DNA of 53,894 nucleotides from Leptolinea sp. UBA5203. GTDB lineage: Bacteria > Chloroflexota > Anaerolineae > Anaerolineales > Anaerolineaceae. The stretch's first letter is position 1. Each line of letters begins with the position of its first letter. The position numbers and the translations under genes were made by a program. The notes under the pieces are model-generated. The model saw only the letters and a list, made by a program, of their open reading frames with translations, was not told the DNA's origin and did no database searches. Location of the stretch: NCBI GenBank assembly GCA_002412765.1, contig DHVR01000027.1:62525-116418 (forward strand), written 5' to 3'. This document shows, piece by piece, positions 26,614-34,696 of this stretch.

Positions 26614-27717
26614 CTATGGCTCTGATATTATTGGAAGAGGTGAAAGTATTGACCGCACTTCTGTTGCATTATCAAAATTATTCTGTAAACTAAGTCCGCT
26701 CGAAACAATTCCAACCAAAGGAATAAATTTCAATCCTTTAGTTTCAAAATATTTTTCAAGTTCGTTCTCGGCAACAATGGACCCAAGACCACTCAAATTA
26801 TTTTCAAATACAAAATCCACGACAGATTTTCCGACACCGATCCATTCAACTTGTTGAACAATACCTGAGAGTTTAAATGTAGCGGCTGCGGCGGGTGGAT
26901 AAACTAACGCAAAGAAACCAGAAAGCAACAATAATCCATCTGCTGTTAACCCAGCTACATCAACTCCAAGATCCCAATAATCCAGTTTAGCTGGTTCAAT
27001 ATAAGTCTCATAACCAGAAACATAATAACCATTGGGAGGAAAAACATGATAATTGGTACTGTTTTGGGGATAACTTGGAGGAATTAATGGTAGTGTCGAT
27101 GATGTTGAATCACTGCTACTGTTTGACATAATACTTTGGCTTGATGGACTTTGATTTGTTTGACTGTAATTGTAATTATGATACTTCGATGTTTGTTTAT
27201 ATTTGTTTATCGAACTCGGTAGAGCTGGCTTGGCATTTTTTGCCTTGTTAGTTGCATAAGCATTTGCACGAGCACCGCCATCCACACCGCAATATGGATC
27301 AAAATCATTACAAGTGTTGACTAAATGTCCACTCGGATCAGTATACCGAATTGGATTATTTCTGACATAAGTATATCGATTATATCCAATGGAACTTCCA
27401 GGTTCCGGCACAATCGTATCGGACTGTACAAACCGTCCCAGCGCTGGGTCGTAGTAGCGAGCGTTGTAGTAGTACAGGTTAATGTCCGCCTGCTCCAATT
27501 GACCCGTATAGCGATAGTCGGTCGCTGTAATGCCGGAGGAATAGCGCGTTTCGCCAAAGGCGCTGTAGCGCAATTCCGAGAACCAGGTTCCGTCCGCTGT
27601 GGTTGTAATGGAAGCCGAACCCAGGTGGTCCGAGAGCAGCCAGTTGAGCGTGTTCTGCGTGCCGTTGACAATCGTGCGTACGGCAATGCTGGTGCTGCTC
27701 CAAGGGCACAAGTACAA
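26614..27717 (-). CDS. Orphan RHS tip E with hydrophobic C-terminal domain
   Basis: This is a fragment of about 367 codons. Residues about 8-135 are the end of an RHS core: LNWLLSDHLGSASITTTADG, ELRYSAFGETRYSSGITATD, LYYYNARYYDPALGRFVQSD, and the junction YTDPSGH. After the junction comes a Ser/Asn/Tyr-rich linker. A C-terminal domain with several hydrophobic stretches follows (ADGLLLLSGFFALVYPPAAA; FIPLVGIVSSGLSLQNN). That composition hints at a membrane-active effector, but no family is recognised. Its RHS part starts later than in the other modules: it joins directly to unrelated sequence just after the previous immunity gene. There is no signal peptide or credible start, so it is probably a stored, unexpressed module. 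The core is GC-richer than the tip. Confidence 0.7.
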   Translation of the reverse strand: MYLCPWSSTSIAVRTIVNGTQNTLNWLLSDHLGSASITTTADGTWFSELRYSAFGETRYSSGITATDYRYTGQLEQADINLYYYNARYYDPALGRFVQSDTIVPEPGSSIGYNRYTYVRNNPIRYTDPSGHLVNTCNDFDPYCGVDGGARANAYATNKAKNAKPALPSSINKYKQTSKYHNYNYSQTNQSPSSQSIMSNSSSDSTSSTLPLIPPSYPQNSTNYHVFPPNGYYVSGYETYIEPAKLDYWDLGVDVAGLTADGLLLLSGFFALVYPPAAAATFKLSGIVQQVEWIGVGKSVVDFVFENNLSGLGSIVAENELEKYFETKGLKFIPLVGIVSSGLSLQNNFDNATEVRSILSPLPIISEP

Positions 27718-27765
27718 ATCAGTACCCTTGGGGGTGTCATCAAATCGACCAATATTTTGACGGTT

Positions 27766-27993
27766 TTAATTTTCTTGAGCCATCCTTCTTAAACGTTCCC
27801 TTGCTTCTTGAATAATTGTCAAAAATTCATTTGTTGGAAAATTCCAAAATTTTCCTGAACTATTGTTAATAACTAATCTATCACCCCAATCTACAAGATC
27901 GGCAATATGTTCATCACCAAATCTTATCTCAGCAACTAGCCATTCTTTATCTAATGGGCCACTTGTGATTTGATAAATAAATATTTCTGACAT
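27766..27993 (-). CDS. Probable immunity protein of RHS tip D
   Basis: This is a 75-residue acidic cytosolic protein (IYQITSGPLDKEWLVAEIRF, then DWGDRLVINNSSGKFWNF). Its ribosome site GAGGAT overlaps the TGA stop of RHS tip D immediately upstream, the same arrangement as in the other four modules. Small acidic proteins following toxin tips of this kind are usually their inhibitors. The partner tip resembles known RNase-type tips, so it should act in the cytoplasm. The function is inferred from position only. Confidence 0.62.
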   Translation of the reverse strand: MSEIFIYQITSGPLDKEWLVAEIRFGDEHIADLVDWGDRLVINNSSGKFWNFPTNEFLTIIQEARERLRRMAQEN

Positions 27994-28005
27994 CGGATTT
28001 TATCC

Positions 28006-29154
28006 TCATGGTTCAAGAAAAGTAATCATTTTACCCGTTACTGCATCAAAACGAACACCCCTTCCAGTTGGGTCTTTCACATCTATTACATTAATTGACA
28101 CCCCATTATTTACCCACGGCTTAGTTGTGAAAGTTGAATTTGGATTATTCAATATTTCATTTACTACTAATTGTCCTGTATAGTTTTTTAATTGTACAGA
28201 ACCTTTTACTTGAGGGAACACACTCCCAAATCGATCTCCATGCTTTTGTAAGGCTCTTCCTGCAATTGTCAAACCATTCCTGTCGAGTATGGTTGCACCT
28301 TTTGACAAGATCTCAAGACTCAAATTATTTGGGAGTTTATTTTGTGGACTATCTGCCTTCTCAGAATTGAGTAAGTTTGGAACTATACTCTTAATATAAT
28401 CACGTGATGTTTGATTGTTTATTAAACTTTCTGTACGCCTGTACACATTATAATCAGTATTTACTGTAGAAGTAATAATATTTGAATAACCGCGTGAACT
28501 AGTTTGAATCATGCTCATTACAGTCATACCAAGACCCATATCAATGAGCTGTCCCATACCCGAATCACCATCTCGGGAACTTCTCTTACTAACCCGCATT
28601 GAAGTTCTTTGCCCAAAATTGTTGTATGCGGAAGCTGGTGAGTAAAAATATGTTTCTTGAGCTGGACTAGAGTAACCTGTAGTATGACTAAAACTACAGG
28701 GATCACGCCAATCTCCCTCATATAGGAAATGCCCACTCGGATCCGTATACCGCAGCGGATTATTATTAACATACGCATACCGATCATAACCCTGGATACT
28801 ATATGGCTGTGGCACAATCGTATCGGACTGCACAAACCGTCCCAGGGCTGGATCATAGAATCTGGCGTTGTAGTAGTACAGGTTGATGTCCGCCTGCTGA
28901 AGCTGACCGGTATATCTGTAATCTGTTGCCGAAATGCCGGAGGAATAGCGCGTTTCGCCAAAAGCGCTGTAGCGCAATTCCGAGAACCAGGTACCGTCCG
29001 CTGTGGTTGTAATGGAGGCCGAACCGAGGTGATCTGAGAGCAGCCAGTTGAGGGTGTTCTGCGTGCCATTCACAATCGTCCGAACGGCGATGCTGGTGCT
29101 GCCGGCGGAGTAAGTCTTGCGGATGGTGGTGGTCAAGCCGTCCACTTCCTTCAC
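28006..29154 (-). CDS. Orphan RHS tip D with RNase-like C-terminal domain
   Basis: Codons about 1-140 are the conserved RHS core end, from KEVDGLTTTIRKTYSAGS to LRYTDPSGH. A linker follows (NVYRRTESLINNQT) that resembles the one in tip A. The last ~80 residues contain AGRALQKHGDRFGSVFP, GQLVVNEILNNPNS and a C-terminal GRGVRFDAVTGKMITFLEP. That pattern recurs at the C-termini of many polymorphic toxins and is usually assigned to small RNases of the BECR/colicin-like type; this class assignment is from memory and needs checking. The reading frame remains open upstream to about 29190 (PPTTYYPATSYVKEVDG), with no start codon having a ribosome site and no secretion signal. It is followed at once by a 75-residue immunity candidate. 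Confidence 0.72.
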   Translation of the reverse strand: MKEVDGLTTTIRKTYSAGSTSIAVRTIVNGTQNTLNWLLSDHLGSASITTTADGTWFSELRYSAFGETRYSSGISATDYRYTGQLQQADINLYYYNARFYDPALGRFVQSDTIVPQPYSIQGYDRYAYVNNNPLRYTDPSGHFLYEGDWRDPCSFSHTTGYSSPAQETYFYSPASAYNNFGQRTSMRVSKRSSRDGDSGMGQLIDMGLGMTVMSMIQTSSRGYSNIITSTVNTDYNVYRRTESLINNQTSRDYIKSIVPNLLNSEKADSPQNKLPNNLSLEILSKGATILDRNGLTIAGRALQKHGDRFGSVFPQVKGSVQLKNYTGQLVVNEILNNPNSTFTTKPWVNNGVSINVIDVKDPTGRGVRFDAVTGKMITFLEP

Positions 29155-29219
29155 GTAGCTGGTGGCGGGGTAGTAGGTGGTAGGTGGTTGATGCAGATAT
29201 AAGGTATAACTACATCCTC

Positions 29220-29249
29220 AACCGAGGGCACTTGTCAGTGCCCTCGGTT
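29220..29249 (-). terminator. Hairpin at the border between modules C and D
   Basis: A perfect 13-bp stem (AACCGAGGGCACT and complement) with a 4-nt loop lies between the immunity gene of module C and the start of tip D. It shares its arm with the hairpins at 26348 and 31988. There is no T-run on the minus strand, and ATTATTT follows on the plus strand. Confidence 0.65.
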
Positions 29250-29289
29250 ATTATTTCAAGAAACCTAGAAACTGATTATGTTTTCAATT

Positions 29290-30585
29290 CTATAATGAAT
29301 ATCTGTATAATTTATTTTCCACGATTATCCACATCCGATGGTCATCATCCTCAATGATTCCTGTTCCTGACAAAAACGATGTAAACCAACAGCCTTCACC
29401 AGTTTTTGGGTCATACCAGGCAGTGCCAGAGTCATCCCGATACTGACCTTTATTAAACCACAGGTAGCCATTGGAACTTTCCGTTATTATCGTGGGAGGT
29501 GACCAATATTCGCTATCACCACGGAAAGCCTTTTCGAGATATTTCTCATACTTTGGATGAAGTATGGTTTGTTTTCCATTCAAATCAACAATACTGATAG
29601 AGCCAAGCCATAGTTGATTCATAATATCCATAATCATATTAGTTCGAGCAAAACTTCCATTTTGAAGCTTAGTTAATATTGAAAGCTGATCCTCCTCTAG
29701 TGAATATTTATATAAACTGCCCGTTCCATCCTTATAATCAGGCCATAGGAAAAAATAAACATTCCCATCTCTCCCATATAGCGTGTTATAGGCCCTTCCC
29801 TCTGGAATATCCGTTCTTCTTACAGTCTCTCCTGTTTTCGTATCGTAGCTATACAGGCCATCGCCTTCAATAAAGAACCAGATGATTCCATTCTCACCAA
29901 GAAAATGGATGGGCCAAGCATTATCACCCTGATTGACTACTGACATTGGTATGCGAAATGACCGTTCGTCCACTTCAAACTGATTGGTCTCTGGATTATA
30001 TTTACTGAACATGGGGAAGGTTTCAGAAGTATAGCTCTTATTTTCTGGCCAGCGATTAGTTGCCCATACAGAGCCATCCGAAAGGAATATTGTATAATAT
30101 ACTGATGCTTCAGTTGAACCTAATTCACGAGAAACCACCATTTGATTACCGCTTTCCGGATAATAAATTATGATGTCGTGTCCTTTAAATTCAAATGGTG
30201 AAACATCTTTTCTTGATCGTCCTATCCAGATACCTTTACCCAGTGTTGAATTTGTTATCCCGATCAAGCCATAATTATAATAAGAAGAAAACTCATAAAC
30301 CATTTTCCACGGAGGTAACGGGAAATAGGTTCCCCTGTTGGGGTAATCTTTATATTCATCCACCACAATATACGCAAATTCATCAAAAGTGTCGATACAT
30401 TGATCTCTTTCTTTGTCCATTACCGCTGCATCAGTCATGATGGGTGTATCGGTCACGGCTACTTGACCTAACTGAAGGGATACCTGATCTGTCTCTTTTT
30501 CTAACTCTTTTTCTACTTGCTTTCCGCTTGAATTGCAGGCACTCAGCAACAGAAATAGAATCAAGAGGATTATTTTCTTTATCAT
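29290..30585 (-). CDS. Beta-propeller-like lipoprotein, probable immunity partner of tip C
   Basis: This is a 431-residue lipoprotein. Its signal peptide LLILFLLLSACNSS has the lipobox LSAC (Cys near 17). The mature part consists of repeating blade-like units such as GIIWFFIEGDGLYSYDTKTG, GNVYFFLWPDYKDGTGSLYK and GYLWFNKGQYRDDSG, characteristic of a beta-propeller. It is clearly paralogous to the gene at 32052-33356. Its AAGGAG ribosome site abuts the TAA of RHS tip C. Both paralogues follow tips with an alpha/beta-hydrolase domain. By analogy with lipase effectors neutralised by envelope lipoproteins, it is inferred to protect the cell envelope against that hydrolase. No biochemical data support this. 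Confidence 0.65.
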   Translation of the reverse strand: MIKKIILLILFLLLSACNSSGKQVEKELEKETDQVSLQLGQVAVTDTPIMTDAAVMDKERDQCIDTFDEFAYIVVDEYKDYPNRGTYFPLPPWKMVYEFSSYYNYGLIGITNSTLGKGIWIGRSRKDVSPFEFKGHDIIIYYPESGNQMVVSRELGSTEASVYYTIFLSDGSVWATNRWPENKSYTSETFPMFSKYNPETNQFEVDERSFRIPMSVVNQGDNAWPIHFLGENGIIWFFIEGDGLYSYDTKTGETVRRTDIPEGRAYNTLYGRDGNVYFFLWPDYKDGTGSLYKYSLEEDQLSILTKLQNGSFARTNMIMDIMNQLWLGSISIVDLNGKQTILHPKYEKYLEKAFRGDSEYWSPPTIITESSNGYLWFNKGQYRDDSGTAWYDPKTGEGCWFTSFLSGTGIIEDDDHRMWIIVENKLYRYSL

Positions 30586-30594
30586 TTGTACTCC

Positions 30595-31998
30595 TTAATA
30601 ATCTTTTCCGGTCATCAGAAAATTCCATGCCCTAGCAATCAAGGCGGTATTACCGTTTGTACCGGTACCATTCTCCGCATAATGAGGTCGATCACTGGAT
30701 GAAGCAATATATAGGATATTTTGATTTGTAAAATTGGCATCCTTAAATCGTCCACTATCATCGACCAGTACAATCCTTACCCCTTGCTCGGAAGCAAGTT
30801 TATTGATTAGGGCTACTGTACTATCATATTCCAAACTATCTGATGGAAGTGGATTTACTTTACCAGTCAAACTGCCTGATCCTGTCGGGTCTAATAAAAC
30901 CAATCCTGCAACTTGATGCTTCTTTGCATACATCAATGCACTATCTCCACCACCGCTATATCCAATAATTGCAACATCAACATCCAAGGCAAGTTTTTCC
31001 AAATCCGTCATTTGACGATACTTTGCAGTTGTTACAATTCCTGCGTCATCAGTTTTGTTACCTAGATAATCAACGTGATCATAATGCTTTAAATTATAAT
31101 TATTGGTCGTATCCCATTTTGGTAGCGCTTGTCCAACTGGTGTTCCTGGTAATGCTGCAGCGTTGTCTACTTTATCGGAAACAGTTCCTCCAGCCACAAC
31201 AAATGAACTGGGTGATCGAGGGGCAAATGCCTTCTTTGGAACTGAATTAGCTAGTTTTGCAGGATTGGTCTTTGCAGTCTGTGAATAACTAGCCCAATAA
31301 GCATTGCATCTGGCAGCTGCTTCAGGGGTGCTGTAATTATAACAATGTCCACTTGGATCATTATATTTTATGGGATTATTTATAACATACGCATAACGGT
31401 CATAGCTCTGGATGCTGCCGGGCTCTGGCACCATCGTATCAGACTGCACGAACCGTCCCAGCGCTGGATCGTAATAGCGAGCGTTGTAATAGTACAGGTT
31501 GATGTCCGCCTGCTGGAGTTGGCCCGTATAGCGATAGTCGGTCGCTGTGATACCGGAGGAATAGCGCGTTTCGCCAAAGGCGCTATAACGCAATTCTGAG
31601 AACCAGGTGCTCCCTGCGTTGCACTTCGGGAGTGCTTCGCGGCTTGATTTAAAAATAATATCGAAGCCGCTCGCAACCGTCCGCTGTGGTTGTAATGGAA
31701 GCCGAACCCAGGGCTCCACCGAGCCTGCCGAGGTGTGGTCCGAGAGCAGCCAGTTGAGCGTGTTCTGCGTGCCATTGATGATCGTCCGTACGGCGATGCT
31801 GGTACCGCTCCCTTCAGCTACGCTACGGGAGTGCTGCGGAGCTTCACTGAAAGATTTTTTTGGAAGCTGCTTGCGACCGGTGGAGTAGGTCTTTCGGATG
31901 GTGGTGGTGCCGTCCACTTCCTTCACATAGCTGCTGACAGGATAGTAGGTGGTTGTTGGATTTGTTATGGGTTTGCTGCATTTCCCCTCCGAGGGCAC
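30595..31998 (-). CDS. Orphan RHS tip C with alpha/beta-hydrolase domain and internal insertions
   Basis: This is a 467-codon open frame. The RHS core end (about residues 12-218, closing with NDPSGH) carries three insertions of 69, 23 and 67 bp relative to the sister modules. The 23- and 67-bp ones each shift the frame but together restore it, so about ten residues (VRLPLQPQRT) are read in an alternative frame. The C-terminal domain has a nucleophile elbow GYSGGGDS (Ser348), a candidate Asp (LVDDSG, about 413) and a candidate His (RPHY, 439). These residues are shared with tip B. The apparent start is a GTG in a hairpin with no proper ribosome site. It is likely unexpressed; if expressed it would be a lipase/esterase-like effector. 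Confidence 0.7.
   Translation of the reverse strand: MPSEGKCSKPITNPTTTYYPVSSYVKEVDGTTTIRKTYSTGRKQLPKKSFSEAPQHSRSVAEGSGTSIAVRTIINGTQNTLNWLLSDHTSAGSVEPWVRLPLQPQRTVASGFDIIFKSSREALPKCNAGSTWFSELRYSAFGETRYSSGITATDYRYTGQLQQADINLYYYNARYYDPALGRFVQSDTMVPEPGSIQSYDRYAYVINNPIKYNDPSGHCYNYSTPEAAARCNAYWASYSQTAKTNPAKLANSVPKKAFAPRSPSSFVVAGGTVSDKVDNAAALPGTPVGQALPKWDTTNNYNLKHYDHVDYLGNKTDDAGIVTTAKYRQMTDLEKLALDVDVAIIGYSGGGDSALMYAKKHQVAGLVLLDPTGSGSLTGKVNPLPSDSLEYDSTVALINKLASEQGVRIVLVDDSGRFKDANFTNQNILYIASSSDRPHYAENGTGTNGNTALIARAWNFLMTGKDY
31609..31675 (-). repeat. 67-bp palindromic insertion in RHS tip C (copy 1)
   Basis: Compared with the sister modules, 67 bp are inserted between CAGGT and ACCGT. The insertion has two inverted pairs: CTCCC/GGGAG near one end and GCGGCTT/GAAGCCGC around an AT-rich loop at the other. 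It resembles the insertion at 31808-31876. There is no target-site duplication longer than one or two bases. Confidence 0.8.
31712..31734 (-). repeat. 23-bp insertion in RHS tip C
   Basis: The 23-bp insertion contains CCGAGCCTGCCGAGG and interrupts CCCAG/GTGGTCC of the RHS core. It belongs to the GAGCCTGTCGAGG family clustered at 21672-22226. Confidence 0.7.
31808..31876 (-). repeat. 69-bp palindromic insertion in RHS tip C (copy 2)
   Basis: Sixty-nine bp, in frame (23 codons), are added where the sister modules read TYSAGSTSIAV. It shares the CTCCC...GGGAGTGCT...GCTT...GAAGC layout with the 67-bp element, so both are copies of one small mobile palindromic repeat. Confidence 0.8.
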
Positions 31999-32015
31999 TA
32001 GTCAGTACCCTCGGA
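31988..32015 (-). terminator. Hairpin at the border between modules B and C
   Basis: A 12-bp stem with one mismatch (TCCGAGGGCACT against AGTACCCTCGGA) and loop AGTC lie between the immunity gene of module B and tip C. It is the same hairpin type as at 29220-29249. Confidence 0.6.
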
Positions 32016-32051
32016 ATTTAATTTTTTGCCCCGTCAATGTCCTTTCATTTC

Positions 32052-33356
32052 TCAGTTTTCTAATGAGAAATTATATAATTTATTTCCTGCCAAAAACCAC
32101 ATTTGTTGGTTATTATCTTCAAAAACATTTCCAGAAAATGTTGTGAACCAGCAACCTTCATTGGTATTTGTGTCTAACCATGCTGTTCCATTCTTTGTAG
32201 AATAGTTTTTTGTAAACCATAATCTATTATTAGAACTTTCAGCAACTAGTCTGGTATTAGAAAAATAATCCTCACTTCCACTTTTATTAATTACTTCTTT
32301 ATATTCATCATATTCTGGGTGAAATATTGTTTGTACACCACGAATATCTATTGCACTAATTACTCCTAGCCATAAATTATTATTATGGTCCATCATCAAA
32401 GAACCGCTTCCTAGTGATAGAGTTTCTACCTTGGCGAAGATTGATTGTATACCTGTTTCAATGGAATATTGATAGACATTTCGAAAACCATCCATAATTA
32501 CTGGCAAGTCAGGCCATAGTAAATAATAGATATTGCCATCAGAAGAAATTGTTAGTTCATCCACATACGAATCATCAGGAATATCCACATGCTTAATATT
32601 TTCTCCACTATCAGAGTTATAGCTGTAAATACCATCATAGGGAATAGCAAACCAAACAATTCCATTCGCTCCTTCTTTAATTAATACACCCTTACCAATT
32701 TGATGACTTTCATCTTGCCCTTGAGTTATTTTTATTGATTTTTCGTCAACTTGAAACTCCATATTTTTTCGATCATATATACTCAATAGTGGTATGGATT
32801 GGATTTTGTCAACATCAATTTGATTTGGGAAATTCCTTCCAATAATTGTGCCATCGTTTAAAAAAATAAAATTACCAACAAGATTATTTATAGTGCCTAC
32901 ATAACTTGAAATTTCAGTGATTACACCCTCCTCAGTATCATATATTAGATATTTATATTTTTTCTGGTCACCCTCCTGATATACCCCTAAAACCCAGATT
33001 TCCGCGATTCCTTTATTGATCGATATACCTATTAAACTATATTCATATCCATCAGGTTGAAATTCAAATACTTTATTCCAGGGTTTCATTGGATAAATAG
33101 GCGCCATACCCCTATTTCCATTCTCATCAATTAAGGAAAAAGAAAAATCCTCAAATGTACCAACACATTTCTCATTCCCAATATTTAGAGAATATTCTTC
33201 AGTGGGAATTCCAATTATTGTACTCTGTAATGTGCTATGTTTTTGAATGGGTACTGTTTCATCTTTCGATGAAACAGTACCCATTGTTTGTTCATATTTC
33301 AAATTACAAGAGCACAATAATAGACATATGAAAATGTATTTTATGTTATTAACCAT
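32052..33356 (-). CDS. Beta-propeller-like lipoprotein, probable immunity partner of tip B
   Basis: This is a 434-residue lipoprotein. Its signal peptide IFICLLLCSCNLK has a lipobox with Cys near 15. Blade-like units such as GIVWFAIPYDGIYSYNSDSG, GNIYYLLWPDLP and NNLWLGVISAIDIRG mark a beta-propeller and align along the whole length with the paralogue at 29290-30585. The ATG at 33356 with AGGAAG upstream is preferred; an upstream GTG overlaps the stop of tip B as GTGA. It follows an alpha/beta-hydrolase tip, and the inference is inhibition of that enzyme at the envelope. A 16-bp perfect inverted repeat lies in its early coding part. The sequence is AT-rich compared with flanking chromosomal genes. 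Confidence 0.65.
   Translation of the reverse strand: MVNNIKYIFICLLLCSCNLKYEQTMGTVSSKDETVPIQKHSTLQSTIIGIPTEEYSLNIGNEKCVGTFEDFSFSLIDENGNRGMAPIYPMKPWNKVFEFQPDGYEYSLIGISINKGIAEIWVLGVYQEGDQKKYKYLIYDTEEGVITEISSYVGTINNLVGNFIFLNDGTIIGRNFPNQIDVDKIQSIPLLSIYDRKNMEFQVDEKSIKITQGQDESHQIGKGVLIKEGANGIVWFAIPYDGIYSYNSDSGENIKHVDIPDDSYVDELTISSDGNIYYLLWPDLPVIMDGFRNVYQYSIETGIQSIFAKVETLSLGSGSLMMDHNNNLWLGVISAIDIRGVQTIFHPEYDEYKEVINKSGSEDYFSNTRLVAESSNNRLWFTKNYSTKNGTAWLDTNTNEGCWFTTFSGNVFEDNNQQMWFLAGNKLYNFSLEN
33247..33284 (-). repeat. Perfect 16-bp inverted repeat inside a coding region
   Basis: ATGGGTACTGTTTCAT and its exact complement flank the 6-nt loop CTTTCG, within codons about 25-37 of the lipoprotein gene, just after its lipobox. 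As RNA it would form a strong hairpin. It is not needed by the protein code. Confidence 0.8.
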
Positions 33357-33376
33357 TTTATTACTTCCTACTACTA

Positions 33377-34633
33377 TCACCTTGCGCCAGTATTAATAAA
33401 ATTCCATGAATTTTCTATTAGTGCTGGGTTTGTATTTGAGCCACTACGATCAGCATACTGATCAGTATAATGGGGTCGGCTACCATTTTCACCGTAGGGA
33501 ACAAAATAGATATTCTCGTGAAATGTACCCTCTTTCTTAAACATTTCACCAGTATCCATATTACCTCCATCATCAACTACAACTACCTTTACACCTCTTT
33601 CCGCAAGATCATTGATCATTGCATATCCGGTAAAATCAAACAATTGTCTGGATCCATCGTGATTCATTCGTCCAGAAAAAGTTGGATCTATCAATACTAG
33701 CGCTGCAATAGGATGATTCTCTGCATAAATCAAAGCGCTATCCGCCCCTCCACTATATCCTATTACTGCAGTATTTCCATCTAAGGATAAAGCAGCGATA
33801 TTTAACATCTGTCGATATTTTGCAAAAATTTCAACTCTTGTTGGATCATTCTTATCATATAAAGTTCCAACGTATTGTTCCGTAAATACATTGATTGTAC
33901 GCCCTTTGGCATCTTTTATCCAAAAATGAACTTGATCTTCAGGTAAAGGACCTGGTTCATTCGGATCAGCATCTTTACCATACGTTCCACTAGCAATAGC
34001 TATATTATTAATTGGTTCATTTTTATATAAAGGGTTTTTTTTCCAGACTGGCGGATCCCAGATTGTCTTGCATCTATAACTACCTGGTCCACACTTCGGA
34101 TCTCCTATACCACCATCGGCACCATGCCCACTCGGATCCGTATATCGCAGCGGATTATTGTTAACATATGCATACCTGTCATATCCTTGGACACTATATG
34201 GCTGCGGCACAATCGTATCGGACTGCACAAACCGTCCCAGCGCTGGATCGTAATAGCGAGCGTTGTAGTAGTACAGGTTGATGTCCGCCTGCTGGAGCTG
34301 ACCCGTGTAACGATAGTCGGTCGCTGTGATGCCGGAGGAATAGCGCGTTTCGCCGAAAGCGCTATAGCGCAATTCCGAGAACCAGGTTCCGTCCGCTGTG
34401 GTTGTGATGGAGGCCGAACCCAAGTGGTCCGAGAGCAGCCAATTGAGCGTATTCTGAGTGTCATTGACAATCGTGCGTACCGCAATGCTAGTGCTGCCGG
34501 CATTGTAGGTCTTGCGGATGGTGGTGGTCAGGCCGTCCACTTCCTTCACATAATTACTGGCCAACCGTAGGTCGGGATGAGGAGCGAACGGGTTATTTAT
34601 GAATAACTCTTGTCTCGCTCCGAATCCCGACAT
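33377..34633 (-). CDS. Orphan RHS tip B with alpha/beta-hydrolase domain
   Basis: This is an open frame of 418 codons. The first ~26 codons are read out of a palindromic repeat half-element (34567-34661) and are not RHS. From SNYVKEVDGLTTTIRK to LRYTDPSGH (about residues 26-170) it is the conserved core end, nearly identical to the other modules. The C-terminal domain carries GYSGGADSA with candidate nucleophile Ser294, candidate Asp354 (VVDDGGN) and candidate His388 (RPHYTDQY), homologous to tip C. No lid, signal peptide or ribosome site is seen. It is followed immediately by a propeller lipoprotein. An esterase or phospholipase activity is inferred from the elbow only. Confidence 0.72.
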   Translation of the reverse strand: MSGFGARQELFINNPFAPHPDLRLASNYVKEVDGLTTTIRKTYNAGSTSIAVRTIVNDTQNTLNWLLSDHLGSASITTTADGTWFSELRYSAFGETRYSSGITATDYRYTGQLQQADINLYYYNARYYDPALGRFVQSDTIVPQPYSVQGYDRYAYVNNNPLRYTDPSGHGADGGIGDPKCGPGSYRCKTIWDPPVWKKNPLYKNEPINNIAIASGTYGKDADPNEPGPLPEDQVHFWIKDAKGRTINVFTEQYVGTLYDKNDPTRVEIFAKYRQMLNIAALSLDGNTAVIGYSGGADSALIYAENHPIAALVLIDPTFSGRMNHDGSRQLFDFTGYAMINDLAERGVKVVVVDDGGNMDTGEMFKKEGTFHENIYFVPYGENGSRPHYTDQYADRSGSNTNPALIENSWNFINTGAR

Positions 34634-34661
34634 ATCTGGCAGGAGTAAACCTTTGATTTAG
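34567..34661. repeat. Left half of the ~225-bp double-palindrome repeat
   Basis: It begins GTAGGTCGGGATGAGGAG and carries the internal partner GCTCCGAATCCCGAC and the tail CCTTTGATTT, as in the full copies at 36465, 45161 and 45761. It forms the 5' border of module B. The right half is missing. Confidence 0.8.
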
Positions 34662-34696
34662 TATCGCATCAGCCCTTCCAGCCTGCTTAAGAAGAT

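Noticed and set aside
31609..31740. Frameshift or sequencing error in RHS tip C
   Set aside because: The shift is explained exactly by two definable insertions of 67 and 23 bp that match repeat families, not by single-base errors.
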